A DNA stretch of 64,000 nucleotides from Allobosea sp. OK403 (GCF_900113835.1 NZ_FOQV01000004.1:248001-312000), one strand, 5' to 3'. Shown: positions 1 through 9,014, counted from the stretch's first letter. The notes: a model not told the origin generated them from the letters alone. Numbers and translations are program-made.

Positions 1-599
1 AGGTTCGGGATCGCCAGGTTGAGCGCGGGCAAGGCGATGTGCCTGAGCCCGTCGAGCGTCAGCAGGCTGGTCTTAAGGCCAAGCAGCGAGACCGTCTCGC
101 CGCGCCCGGCCGTCGGCAGCCAGCCGAGCAGCACGGCAAAGAGCAGGATCAGCATCATGCCCTTCCAGAAGCTCGGCAAGGAGAAGCCGAGCACGGTGCC
201 GGCCATGACGATGCGGGCGCGCCGGCTGTCGGGGTTGAGGCCGACCATCAGCCCGAGCGGAATACCGGCCGTGAGCGCCAGCGTCATCGCCAGCAGCACC
301 AGCTCGAAGGTCGCAGGCAATCGCGCCAGGATCAGTTGCAGCGCCGGCACGCCATGGACGAAGGAGCTGCCGAGATCGCCCTTCACGGCGTTGCCCATGA
401 AGGTCAGGTATTGCAGCCAGACCGGCAGATCGAGCCCGAGCCGCCGGATCAGCGCCTGGCGTTCGGCATCGCTGACCTGCGGCGAGACCAGGAGCTCGAT
501 CGGGTCGCCGATGCCGTAGACGGCGAAGAAGACCACGACCGAGACCGCGAGCAGCACGAGCACGCTCTGGATCAATCGCTGCAGGACATAAGCGGTCAT
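1..599 (-). CDS. Peptide-type ABC transporter permease (DppB family), 3' part missing
   Basis: Inner-membrane permease of a dipeptide/oligopeptide-type ABC importer. The first 199 residues are visible and the gene runs off the left edge of the window. The N terminus has the DppB-family pattern: a first membrane helix right after the start (LIQSVLVLLAVSVVVFFAV), then the periplasmic stretch with GDLGSSF, then further hydrophobic helices. It follows the binding-protein gene in the same direction with a 28-base gap, so the two should be one operon, continued outside the window by the second permease and ATPases. The substrate cannot be told from the sequence. Confidence 0.88.
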   Translation of the reverse strand, partial: MTAYVLQRLIQSVLVLLAVSVVVFFAVYGIGDPIELLVSPQVSDAERQALIRRLGLDLPVWLQYLTFMGNAVKGDLGSSFVHGVPALQLILARLPATFELVLLAMTLALTAGIPLGLMVGLNPDSRRARIVMAGTVLGFSLPSFWKGMMLILLFAVLLGWLPTAGRGETVSLLGLKTSLLTLDGLRHIALPALNLAIPN

Positions 600-627
600 G
601 CCGAACCTCGAAAAGGAGATCGCCGGC

Positions 628-2253
628 TTACTTCGCCGGCTTCACCGACATGGCGAGCATGTACTGGTCCGCGCGGCCGGCGACCGCCAATTCGGACTTG
701 AAGGCCCAGATGCCGCTTTCGAAGTGGAGCGGGATGAAGGCGCCGTCGTTGAGGACGAGCGTCATCGCCTGCTGCAGCAATTCGGCGCGCTTCGTGTCGT
801 CGAGCGTCGTCACCGCGGCGCGGATCACCTTGTCGAACGCGTCGTTCTTGTAGCCGCCATAATTCGAGCCGCCGAGCGTCTTGGCCTCATTGGGGGTCGG
901 CGGCCACTGGCGCAGGAAGGAAGCGGCCTCGCCGGTGCCCGAGCCCCAGCCGCCAAGCGCGACGCTGAATTCCTTCTTGGCGCGGCGCGGGAAATAGATC
1001 GCCCGCGTCATCGCATCGACCTCGGTCTTGATGCCGATCTGGGTCAGGTATTGCGCGACAGCCTGGGTGATCTGGCTGTCATTGATGTAGCGGTCATTGG
1101 TCGAGGACAGCGTGAGCTGGAAGCCGTTGGGGTAGCCGGCCTCGGCCAGCAGCTTCTTGGCAGCAGCCGGGTCATAGGCAAGCTTGGGCGGGTTCGCCAG
1201 CGTGCCGGACATGCCGGTCGGCAGGTACTGGTAGGCCGGCTCGGCCGCACCATCCATGATGCGCTTGACGATGGCGTCGCGGTCGATCGCAAGCGACATC
1301 GCCTTGCGGACGCGCGCATCCTTCAGCGGATTCTTGCCGTCCGGCGCCTTGACGAAGGGGCTCTCGTCGCGGGCGACGTCGAGCTGGAAATAGATCACCC
1401 GGGTCGAGGGCGTGATGACATGGCCGAAGCGCTTGTCGCCCTTGATCCGGGCGAGATCGCGCGCGGCGGGGTTCTCGATCACGTCGTAATCGCCGGCGAG
1501 CAGGCCGGCCAGCCGCGGGCCGGCATTTGTCACCGGCAGGAAGCGCACAGTGGCCCAGGGCTCGGCAGGGCCCCAATAGGTCGGATTGCGCTCGAGCTCG
1601 ATCGCCGAGCCACGGACATAGGACTTCAGCTTGTAGGGCCCGGTGCCGATCGCGGCCGTGCCGTCGTTGAAATTATTGACCGTCGGCCACGGGCCGGTGA
1701 CGCCGCAATTCTTGGCGACGTCGTAGCTGATCGGGCCATGCTCGACGATGGAGGCCGAAAGGATCGGCAGGCCCGAGAGCAGGGTCGGCAGCAGCGGCTC
1801 GGGCTCGGTCGTGTTGATGACGAGCGTGTGCGCATCGGGTGTCTCGACCGAGGCGAAATTGCCGGTGATGTCGGCGAAGGAACCGGAGACCTTGGTCTCG
1901 TTCTTGAGTGTGCGGCAGAAGGTGAAGACCACGTCCTCGGCGGTGAAGGGCTTGCCGTTCGTGAACGTCACGCCCTGGCGCAGCTTGAAGGTCCAGCGAT
2001 TCCGGCCGTCATTCTCCCAGGACGCGGCAAGGCCGGGCTTGAGCGCCTGCTTCTCATCCTGCAGCACGAGCCCGTCGAAGAGATGCATCGCGAGCGCGTT
2101 GTTGGGGGTGAGATCGTGATAATGCGGGTCGACGGCAGTCGGCTCGGAAGCCAGCGCGATGCGCAGCGTCTGCGCCATGGCAGGAGCGCTGAGCATATTG
2201 GCGCTCATCAGGGTGGCGCCGAGCAGGATGGTGGTGAGCGCGCGCTGACGCAT
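628..2253 (-). CDS. ABC transporter substrate-binding protein, peptide/nickel family (SBP_bac_5)
   Basis: Periplasmic binding protein of 541 residues, the usual length for DppA/OppA-type proteins. I start at 2253 because MRQRALTT opens a typical Sec signal peptide ending APAMAQ; codons further upstream would put a charged stretch before the signal and run into the regulatory region. Family features include the early LRIALASEPTAVDPHYHD segment, the LRQGVTFTNGKPFTAEDVVF block and the VRKAMSLAIDRDAIV block. The divergent RpiR gene starts 118 bases away and a perfect inverted repeat lies between them, so this operon is probably controlled by that regulator. Ligand unknown; peptide or muropeptide is inference. 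Confidence 0.9.
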   Translation of the reverse strand: MRQRALTTILLGATLMSANMLSAPAMAQTLRIALASEPTAVDPHYHDLTPNNALAMHLFDGLVLQDEKQALKPGLAASWENDGRNRWTFKLRQGVTFTNGKPFTAEDVVFTFCRTLKNETKVSGSFADITGNFASVETPDAHTLVINTTEPEPLLPTLLSGLPILSASIVEHGPISYDVAKNCGVTGPWPTVNNFNDGTAAIGTGPYKLKSYVRGSAIELERNPTYWGPAEPWATVRFLPVTNAGPRLAGLLAGDYDVIENPAARDLARIKGDKRFGHVITPSTRVIYFQLDVARDESPFVKAPDGKNPLKDARVRKAMSLAIDRDAIVKRIMDGAAEPAYQYLPTGMSGTLANPPKLAYDPAAAKKLLAEAGYPNGFQLTLSSTNDRYINDSQITQAVAQYLTQIGIKTEVDAMTRAIYFPRRAKKEFSVALGGWGSGTGEAASFLRQWPPTPNEAKTLGGSNYGGYKNDAFDKVIRAAVTTLDDTKRAELLQQAMTLVLNDGAFIPLHFESGIWAFKSELAVAGRADQYMLAMSVKPAK

Positions 2254-2296
2254 AGTCTTGGTCTCCGTTCCCTGAGCCAGTCGTTTTTTGACAGCC

Positions 2297-2328
2297 TTAT
2301 TTTCACGAGTTAGGAAACATGAAAATAA
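2297..2328. promoter_or_regulatory. Perfect 9-bp inverted repeat, probable RpiR operator
   Basis: TTATTTTCA (2297-2305) is mirrored exactly by TGAAAATAA (2320-2328) across a 14-base spacer. It lies in the divergent spacer between the binding-protein gene and the RpiR regulator. The position and AT-rich arms fit an operator for the adjacent regulator; no consensus was tested. Confidence 0.55.
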
Positions 2329-2371
2329 TCCGACGTCAATCGGTGGGCAAGCCAAGTCCAGCAGGAGAGCC

Positions 2372-3244
2372 ATGTCACGCGCCCTGAAGCCGACGACGGA
2401 TCTCGCCAACCGCATCGCCCAGATCTACCCCTCGCTCAGCGAGGGCCATCGCAAGGCGGCCGATTTCGTGCTGCAGAGCCCGCTCGATTCCGCCACCGTC
2501 ACGATCGAGGGGCTGGCCGAAAAGAGCGGCACCTCGACCGCGACCGTGACCCGCTTCGTCCGGGCCCTGGGCTACCGCAATTACGGCGATTTCCGCGGCG
2601 CCCTGTCGGCGGCGCTCAAGGTCGCGATGGGGCCGGTGGAAGGTCTCGCCGATGCCCGCGCCACGGCGGGCTCGGTCTTTGCCACCATGGCGACGACCCT
2701 GCAGCGCGAGGCCAATAATCTCGACGAGGCGATCGCGACGCTGGAGGAGGAAACGGTCAACCGCGCCATCGCCCTGCTCTTGAAGGCACGCCGCCTCTTC
2801 ATCGTCGGCTCCGGCGCGAGCTACTATGTCGGCGCCTTCCTGGAGGACGGGCTTGCGCTCTATCTCGACGCCGATGTCGTCTTCGCCTCCTCGCGCGGCG
2901 GGCCGGAACGCGCCGTCCGCCATATGCTCTCGGCCGGTCCGGAGGACGTCGTCATCGCGATCTCGCTGCCGCGCTATTCGCGCAACACGCTCGAGCTCGC
3001 CAAATTCGCCAAAAAGCGCGGCGCCGTCCTGCTCGCTTTGACCGACGGGCCATCATCACCGCTGGTGCCGCTGGCCGACATGACCTTCTTCGCCCCGGCC
3101 CGCAACAGCTTCCTGCCGAACTCGCCGACCGCCGCCTTCGCCGTCGCCGACGCGCTGATCACCACGCTCGCCCGCGAGCGCCCGGATGCCGTCGAGGCGC
3201 TGAAGGGGCTGAGCGAAAGCCTGCTCTGGACGTTTCATTATTAG
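2372..3244 (+). CDS. RpiR/MurR family transcriptional regulator
   Basis: DNA-binding regulator of 290 residues with the RpiR architecture. The N-terminal HTH_6 domain (about residues 10-85) has the VTIEGLAEKSGTSTATVTRF recognition region. The C-terminal SIS sugar-phosphate-binding domain (about 125-260) has LFIVGSGASYYVGAFLEDGL. The start at 2372 has an AGGAGAG ribosome site just upstream; the frame is open further upstream into the regulatory repeat, so an earlier start is less likely. It is divergent from a peptide-type ABC transporter and probably controls it in response to a phosphosugar or amino-sugar ligand (inference from family behaviour). Confidence 0.88.
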   Translation: MSRALKPTTDLANRIAQIYPSLSEGHRKAADFVLQSPLDSATVTIEGLAEKSGTSTATVTRFVRALGYRNYGDFRGALSAALKVAMGPVEGLADARATAGSVFATMATTLQREANNLDEAIATLEEETVNRAIALLLKARRLFIVGSGASYYVGAFLEDGLALYLDADVVFASSRGGPERAVRHMLSAGPEDVVIAISLPRYSRNTLELAKFAKKRGAVLLALTDGPSSPLVPLADMTFFAPARNSFLPNSPTAAFAVADALITTLARERPDAVEALKGLSESLLWTFHY

Positions 3245-3470
3245 GTGGGATGGCTGGTTTTGGGGTTTCCGGTATGCGGGCGGCCGAACGAGCGGCATTG
3301 CAATAGGAGCCCGATACGACTGAGATTGGCCCATTGCAAACCATCGACAAGTTTGCTTTCGGGCAGGTCAGCCGGCAGTGCGGCCGCTCTTGGAGATCTG
3401 GCCGTTTTGCAGCTCTCTCTTTTGAACGGGGAGCTGCGTGCTTCATCAGCTCGCGCATTGACCCATCTGC

Positions 3471-5312
3471 CTAGCCGACCGCCGGGACCAGTTCGACGAA
3501 CTTCACTGTCTCACTCTTGGGCCGCAAATGATCATCGAGCGGCTTAACAGCTAGCTTCAACGGCATCTGCCCTGCCATGCCGCTGAAAATGCAGGTGCCG
3601 GTTGGCAGGGTCGGGATCGATTCTTCCGTCAGCTTGTCGATGTAGGACACCGCGCTCGCGATCGACTGGAGGTCCTTCTGATTGATCAGCCGGTGAATAA
3701 AATAGTTGTGGGCCTGGGACGTGATGGTGTGAGAGATGTCGTTGGGCCTCTGGCTCGAAATCGTGACGAAGACGCCGAACTTGCGACCTTCCTTGATGAT
3801 CTCCTCGAAAGTCTCAAGGCGATAGTCCTTCCAGCTCTCAGATTCCCGGAAGGACTCCCGCGACAGAATATTGTGCGCTTCGTCAATTACGATATTCAGC
3901 GAACGGCTGCCGCCGATCCGCTTATGATCCTCGTAGATTTTCTTGGCGACCAGCAGCGGGACTGTCTTCTTCATCTCCAGGTTGATGTCGCTCAGGGCAA
4001 ATACCAAGACATTCGACGTGAAGAGGTTTGCCGCCGGGGCGGGGTCAAAAATCTTCCGAATATCGCCTTGCTTGCTCTTGAGCTTGTTGATGGCAGGCGC
4101 GATGTGCTCGTTCTGAGCGCGATTTGCCAGGACGTCAGAAATCAACTGGACGTAGCACAGCATTATCAGATTTTTGATATCGTCGTCCGCGAGCTCAAGC
4201 AAATCCACCGTCTGATAAGCAATCGTGTCCGTGATCCGATCCGGGGTGGACCGAAGATAGACCTGCTGCCCTCGAAGCCGGAATTCGGACTGGTTGTTGT
4301 GCCATTCGAGGTCTTCGGCGAGCTCGATGGCCTCCCCAGCAGCGTTCGCCTCAGGTAGCACCTGCCGGAGATAGTCGAGCAGCAGATCGGCTCGAATCTT
4401 ATCCGACATCTGTAAGACCTGGGTGACCTGACGACGCACTATGCCCCGGAGATACTGCACAGGACCGCCTGCGTCGTTCACCTGCTGCTGAAGCTTGAGA
4501 GCCCGCTTTAGGAACGGCTTTTGGGTCTTTTCCGTCGCATCGGCGAGAATGCTGACGATCTCGATATCGTTGAAGCCGCCGGCGCCGAGCGGGATTTTGT
4601 CCCCGTTGTCGTTTCTAGTGCTCAGATTGAACACCCGTTTGTGCTGGGTGAGGCAGTTATCCCGAGTGTACTCGTTGTTGAAATCAAACAGGACGATGCG
4701 GCAGTTCGCTTGGAACGCGTCAGCGTTGCGATCTCGCATCTTTGCGATGAACTCCTGATAGATCATCGCGAGGGTGTTCGACTTTCCGCTGCCGGTGTTT
4801 CCGAAGATGGCAATGTGGCTGTTCATCAACCCGTCAACGGGGAGAGAAATGTCGTATCCCTCATACTCCGACCGCGCGATTTCCAGCGCGATTCCTCCAT
4901 TTTGCAGGAGATTATGGACCTGGTGGACCTTCTCTTTGGTGAGAAGAAATGCCTCATTGCCGACAAGCGGAAGCTCCTTTGTGCCTCCGAAGAACTCGCC
5001 CTTTCGGTCGAGGAAGCCCACCAGAGATACGGATAGGAACCGCTGGCCGTTCATATACGCTAGCTGGCTAGGCCGCTTGTCGTCTGTCTGAGCGTTTTCG
5101 CCCTCAACCTTGCCTATCAGACTCAAGAAGCCTTTTCGGATGTCGACATAACTCCCGACACCAATATTCCTGATAACGTCGCCGTCGAAAAACAGCTCTG
5201 AAAGATTCTTGTCGCGATCAACGGAGATGAAAACCTTCCGGCCGGTCACAGCCGAGACTTCGCCGACCCGAAGCACCGCTTCCTTTTGAAGGCGGTCCGG
5301 CCGGTCAGCCAT
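3471..5312 (-). CDS. herA: HerA-family ATPase of a SIR2-HerA anti-phage module
   Basis: FtsK/HerA-clade DNA translocase of 613 residues. The N-terminal part (about 10-110) looks like the HAS barrel. Walker A is GNTGSGKS at residues 171-178, Walker B is in NIVIDEAHNIL near 470, and a sensor/arginine-finger segment SSQRPNDIS lies further on. HerA hexamers pair with nucleases or NAD-consuming partners; here the partner is the SIR2 gene, whose last 8 bases overlap this start. Paired SIR2 and HerA proteins are an established defence system (also called Nezha) that depletes NAD and attacks DNA on infection. Base composition is less GC-rich than flanking core genes, which suggests acquisition. Confidence 0.9.
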   Translation of the reverse strand: MADRPDRLQKEAVLRVGEVSAVTGRKVFISVDRDKNLSELFFDGDVIRNIGVGSYVDIRKGFLSLIGKVEGENAQTDDKRPSQLAYMNGQRFLSVSLVGFLDRKGEFFGGTKELPLVGNEAFLLTKEKVHQVHNLLQNGGIALEIARSEYEGYDISLPVDGLMNSHIAIFGNTGSGKSNTLAMIYQEFIAKMRDRNADAFQANCRIVLFDFNNEYTRDNCLTQHKRVFNLSTRNDNGDKIPLGAGGFNDIEIVSILADATEKTQKPFLKRALKLQQQVNDAGGPVQYLRGIVRRQVTQVLQMSDKIRADLLLDYLRQVLPEANAAGEAIELAEDLEWHNNQSEFRLRGQQVYLRSTPDRITDTIAYQTVDLLELADDDIKNLIMLCYVQLISDVLANRAQNEHIAPAINKLKSKQGDIRKIFDPAPAANLFTSNVLVFALSDINLEMKKTVPLLVAKKIYEDHKRIGGSRSLNIVIDEAHNILSRESFRESESWKDYRLETFEEIIKEGRKFGVFVTISSQRPNDISHTITSQAHNYFIHRLINQKDLQSIASAVSYIDKLTEESIPTLPTGTCIFSGMAGQMPLKLAVKPLDDHLRPKSETVKFVELVPAVG

Positions 5313-6348
5313 TCTGCATCTCCGGCAGGACCGCGGAGAGGATGTTATTCAGCCGCAGAAAGCTGATATTAATGCCAGCTTGGGGGCCAATGATGCTAAC
5401 GTTTCGGTGCTTCTCGAACTTGGCTTGGTAAGAAGCGATGTCGTCGTGGCTATAAGCGAAAATGATCAACTGAGATGTCGGGTTTCTGAGCGTTCTTTTC
5501 GTAATGTCCAGGATATGCTCGTCGCTAAAGGAGAACCCGAACGCCATCAGGATGGCATTCTCTTGTTCCATCGATTTGGAGAAAAGGCGAAGCAGATCAT
5601 AATAGACTCTTTCCATGAGGGTCTCATGGAATTTTCCAAAGTGCGGCATAATCAGAAAATGTTTGCTGAGGTATTCAGAAACTTTGGCTGAATTTGCCTT
5701 TTCAGCCGGTGTTAGCGGCGGAACAGCGCTTGCCTTGTAGACAAGATTGGATCCCTTCTTCGCCCAGTTCAGCGACCCGTGTGGTTTGATGAGGTTAATG
5801 GTCGGGATCTCAACTCGTCGGGCATAAAGGGAGCTCGCGCGGTAGGTCCTGTCGAAATATCTTTCTGGGGCGAACGCGAAGCTGTCCGATTGACCGGAGG
5901 TGCGGTCAAAGCCATCGTTGATAATGATACTGGGTGAATTGCTGACGGCAAACTCGATGAACGTGTCGTAATTTGTCGAATAGATCGTAGCTTGGCGAGG
6001 CAATATCTCGTTTTTGCGAAAGAAAAGAATTTGATCTACGATCGAAATGAAGCGGCCGTAATTATTAATTGTCTCGTCAAGTTCGTTGGAATAAATGGTG
6101 TCGTTCACGAGCTGTTTGTACGTTTCTCCGATCGCCTCGATGAAATCGACCATTTCTCGGTCGGCTTCCGCCTTCTTTCCCTTCTTGATCAGCTCGTCCA
6201 ATGTCTTTTCGATATTGCCAGCTGTTTTGATCGCCGGGAGGGAGGCCCCCGACCCAATGAGGAAATTCAGATTGCCGGATTGGATGTAGGGCGCCAGGAC
6301 CTTCGCTGCTTCCTCGTCGTCATTACTGATTATGTGGCATTGCACCAT
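5305..6348 (-). CDS. SIR2-family NADase, partner of HerA
   Basis: Protein of 347 residues with a SIR2 (Sirtuin-like) fold. NAD-binding motif GSGAS is at residues 32-36, STNYD at 124-128 supplies the catalytic Asn (N126), and KPHGSLNW places the candidate catalytic His at 190. The C-terminal half (LMAFGFSFSDEHILD) matches the SIR2-like family found in defence operons. It is first in a two-gene unit and overlaps HerA by 8 bases. In characterised SIR2-HerA pairs the SIR2 subunit hydrolyses NAD when the complex is activated by phage, giving abortive infection. Role here is by homology. Confidence 0.88.
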   Translation of the reverse strand: MVQCHIISNDDEEAAKVLAPYIQSGNLNFLIGSGASLPAIKTAGNIEKTLDELIKKGKKAEADREMVDFIEAIGETYKQLVNDTIYSNELDETINNYGRFISIVDQILFFRKNEILPRQATIYSTNYDTFIEFAVSNSPSIIINDGFDRTSGQSDSFAFAPERYFDRTYRASSLYARRVEIPTINLIKPHGSLNWAKKGSNLVYKASAVPPLTPAEKANSAKVSEYLSKHFLIMPHFGKFHETLMERVYYDLLRLFSKSMEQENAILMAFGFSFSDEHILDITKRTLRNPTSQLIIFAYSHDDIASYQAKFEKHRNVSIIGPQAGINISFLRLNNILSAVLPEMQNG

Positions 6349-6716
6349 GGAAACGCGTCTCTCAGGCCAGCAGCATCTACAACTAGAGATAGGTTAGCTG
6401 CCTTTCTTCTGCAGCGATAGGCATCAGCTTCTTGGCCCTTTTCCGCAGATGAGAGGGCGCCAATTAGCCTCCACTCCGCGGCCTTTGAATTTCACCGAGT
6501 GGCATCAAATTCTCGTACTTGTTGCAGCGCGTGCATTCTACCGCCCGCGGAAGAAAATGGCGCTTAGATCCATCCCATAAAGGTCGAGAATTAGTCATCG
6601 TGCATCTCGATCAATTCGAGATCAAAATACATAATCATCCAATTCAATACCGGAAACTCCGGTATATGAAAGATATAAGTACAGCATAATTGAGGGCGGA
6701 CCAATTTACACGGGAG
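6349..6716. other. Spacer between two defence operons with two inverted repeats
   Basis: Noncoding 368 bases, AT-richer than the genome, between the start of the SIR2 gene and the end of the upstream operon. Two adjacent hairpin-forming repeats are visible: ATCTCGA at 6604-6610 with TCGAGAT at 6616-6622 (5-base loop), and ATACCGGA at 6647-6654 with TCCGGTAT at 6658-6665 (3-base loop). They could act as a terminator for the upstream operon or as operators for the SIR2-HerA promoter. No convincing open reading frame is present. Confidence 0.5.
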
Positions 6717-7046
6717 CTATCTATAGAAGGATGAAACGTCGGCCAGCATGCGCTCGATCACGGGCGTGCCGTTCTCAAGACGGCCTTCGAAACTCCCGGG
6801 GAAGCTATCCGAGATGACTAGTTCGTCCTCGGACGCGTGTTGCCCATATTGGAGCGTGACGTGCCATGTCAGAGGGCCTTCGAAACGCTGGCCGTTGATC
6901 CGGACCTCGTCGTCGAAGGTTTCGAACGTATCGACGTGTGTATTCGACGACAGCGCCGACAGTTCCTGCCAGGCTTCCGTCTGCTCAAGGTCGGTAGCCT
7001 TTACGGCTGCGACGATAGCCTCTCGAAGGGCTTTCAACTCGTCCAT
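6717..7046 (-). CDS. Hypothetical protein, last gene of the OGG/QueC/PfkB operon
   Basis: Small acidic protein of 109 residues that I do not recognise. It opens with a predicted helix (MDELKALREAIVAAVKATDL) followed by a stretch likely to be beta-strand (EVRINGQRFEGPLTWHVTLQ). It starts 4 bases after the stop of the FRG-domain gene, so it is co-transcribed and perhaps translationally coupled. A partner, antidote or specificity subunit for the FRG protein is possible but unproven. Confidence 0.65.
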   Translation of the reverse strand: MDELKALREAIVAAVKATDLEQTEAWQELSALSSNTHVDTFETFDDEVRINGQRFEGPLTWHVTLQYGQHASEDELVISDSFPGSFEGRLENGTPVIERMLADVSSFYR

Positions 7047-7050
7047 CCCA

Positions 7051-7827
7051 TCACCCGATCATAGGATCGCCGATGCCGATGCCGGCTTCGTATCGCCACT
7101 TGAGAGTCTCGCACAGGCCGCCCAGGTCGGGATAGATGTGGCTGTGGTCGATGCCCATTTTGAACAATCCGCGCCGAAACCGCGCCCGCATCGTCTTGGG
7201 TATAATGAATTCATTCATCTTCGGTGAGACCCAAGGCAGGTTGGGTTGATTATGCGCGGAGAACAGCCCGCGTTGGTTCACGATGCGGCTGACAGATTTT
7301 GACGGCAGCAAGAACATCACGCGGTCGATTGAGAATGGGTCTTCGATTTTTTTCGGGTCAATGATGTCATCGTCGGGAATGCTATAGGCGTGCACTATGG
7401 CGTCTTCGTCCACGGGAAGGCTCGCCACGGCGAAGAAGCAGGCGACCAGTGGATTGGTGGACCAATCCAACAAACGTGTTGGCAGACCGTGGTGCTGCGC
7501 GACGGCCAACCAATCCCAGTCAGACATTGGACGGGAAGCCACCATCGTGTCCGCAGATCTCTGGAACGCGCGAAAGAGTCGCTCTTCGTTCAAGCGAGAA
7601 TAGGCGTCGAGCCTGCGCCCTACAGAAGGCATGAACAGATGACTACGTGATGCGCTGCCCCTAAACACCCATCGCGTATGAGCGCGTGCGTCGATGAACT
7701 CGATGAATTCGATCCATCGATCATGAGCCTCCCGAATGAAATCCTCGGGGGATTGACCCGACGTTGTTGAGCGGTTGGCGCGCAAAGGCGCCTCCCCGGG
7801 GCCACCCGTAAGCGGAGGCGGTCTCAT
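7051..7827 (-). CDS. FRG-domain protein
   Basis: Protein of 258 residues with an FRG domain, named after its Phe-Arg-Gly motif, seen here in WVFRG at residues 53-57. The family signature QHHGLPTRLLDW is at 111-122, followed by TNPLVACFFAVAS. FRG proteins are common in phage-defence and toxin loci and are thought to be ADP-ribosyltransferase-like or nucleotide-handling effectors; their activity is not firmly established. I start at 7827 because that ATG overlaps the stop of the upstream gene as ATGA; the longer open frame would overlap that gene by 169 bases. Likely effector of this operon (inference). Confidence 0.8.
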   Translation of the reverse strand: MRPPPLTGGPGEAPLRANRSTTSGQSPEDFIREAHDRWIEFIEFIDARAHTRWVFRGSASRSHLFMPSVGRRLDAYSRLNEERLFRAFQRSADTMVASRPMSDWDWLAVAQHHGLPTRLLDWSTNPLVACFFAVASLPVDEDAIVHAYSIPDDDIIDPKKIEDPFSIDRVMFLLPSKSVSRIVNQRGLFSAHNQPNLPWVSPKMNEFIIPKTMRARFRRGLFKMGIDHSHIYPDLGGLCETLKWRYEAGIGIGDPMIG

Positions 7828-9014
7828 CGTTCCGGGCTTCTCATGACGTGATAGAGCGCAGTTGCATAGTCTCGGGCCACCACCGCATCCGGAAAGTGCC
7901 GTCTTGAAGAATCTGCCCGGGAGGAGGGCCAGAAGACCACTGTTGGCTGAAGACCCACCCTGGCTGCGCCTTCGAGTTCCCATTCCGTACACCGGGATCC
8001 GACTAACAGGAGGTCGACGCCTTCATGAATACTGGAACCGAGATCATCCAATCCAAATGTCACATGCTTGACGATACCGCCGAGATAACTCAACCAATCT
8101 CTTGTCATGAGCACCAGCGTCTGCTGTTCGAAATCACCCAGCCCGACGATACGGATCTCGCCGCGGCGAGCCGTGCTCGGCTTCCGGCTGCTCACTTCAA
8201 CCGCGCGAGGGAGAGGAAGGCGGGGGCCCTCCACGAAATGTGCGGTGCACCGGGCGGCATAGTCTGCTGCCGCGACCGGGTCCCAATGCAGTTCGCCCCA
8301 AGCATGGGCGAACGCGACCGCGGTCACATCGCCAGAGCCAATTCTGAAGAAGCTTTCAGCCGCGTAGCTCGGGATTTTGACCGGCTGATCCCCTTGAAAT
8401 ACAGTTAGGCCGCCCAAGCCGTCTTTGACCAAAACTATCTGCGGTGGCTGCGGAAGATCACGTAGAGCGACTATGGCGTTCAGGAGAGTGCCCTCGTCGG
8501 GCATAAGACTTTCCGGCTTCCCCTCTGACCTTCGTTTGGCGTGAGCGGCTGCCGTCCCCGGCAGTTCCCAACCTCCCACAATCATCGCCAAGGAACCAGC
8601 GGTAGATCCATTCGAATAAAACGACGCATTCTGGGACTGTGGATCGTAGACCACCCTGTCGCCTGTGACATGGGCATCGCCTTCCATCATGCCGAACCGC
8701 AGTACCACCTCGTCTTGCACCGAAAGCTCGGGATAGGGTTTCGGCGGCGGCTCAGGGGAGGTTTTTCGATAGAATGCATGCAGATATTCGAACGTCATCG
8801 GATGCTCAGACGCGCGAAGATCCCCGCTAACTCCGAAGCTGGCCAAGGTTGATTCGACGTCTGCCATCCATTCGCGGGGCACGTAAGCGGTCAAGCGAAC
8901 TGCACTAGATACCGAGCTGACTGCGATCGCAGCCCTGAGCCCGGAACCGTAAATCTGGTTCCAGGCCGGATATTGGCAGCGTTCGGCATAGACGCCCCCA
9001 GCAACTGAGATCAT
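7824..9014 (-). CDS. PfkB-like kinase with degenerate C-terminal deoxyribosyltransferase-like domain (copy 2)
   Basis: 396 residues, paralogous end to end with the protein at 9957-11138. The N-terminal two thirds is a ribokinase/PfkB-like fold: a GSGLRAAIAV segment near residue 25 corresponds to the substrate-binding GG region, VLVKDGLGGLTVF lies near 195, and the catalytic-loop GSGD is at 226-229. The C-terminal 110 residues align with the nucleoside 2-deoxyribosyltransferase domain of the paralogue but have lost the YLAAPFF-type opening, so that half may be inactive. ATG and TGA overlap on both sides (genes at 9011-9358 and 7051-7827). Substrate unknown; a nucleoside or modified base is suggested by the neighbours. 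Confidence 0.75.
   Translation of the reverse strand: MISVAGGVYAERCQYPAWNQIYGSGLRAAIAVSSVSSAVRLTAYVPREWMADVESTLASFGVSGDLRASEHPMTFEYLHAFYRKTSPEPPPKPYPELSVQDEVVLRFGMMEGDAHVTGDRVVYDPQSQNASFYSNGSTAGSLAMIVGGWELPGTAAAHAKRRSEGKPESLMPDEGTLLNAIVALRDLPQPPQIVLVKDGLGGLTVFQGDQPVKIPSYAAESFFRIGSGDVTAVAFAHAWGELHWDPVAAADYAARCTAHFVEGPRLPLPRAVEVSSRKPSTARRGEIRIVGLGDFEQQTLVLMTRDWLSYLGGIVKHVTFGLDDLGSSIHEGVDLLLVGSRCTEWELEGAARVGLQPTVVFWPSSRADSSRRHFPDAVVARDYATALYHVMRSPER

Noticed and set aside
598-2313. Long open frame opposite the peptide-binding-protein gene
   Set aside because: Translated sequence is Arg/Gly/Ala-rich without domain pattern; it mirrors the real gene on the other strand, as is usual at this GC content.
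3245-3470. Attachment-site copy of the tRNA-Gly 3' end at the far side of the island
   Set aside because: Read both strands for the T-arm/acceptor sequence; no match seen.
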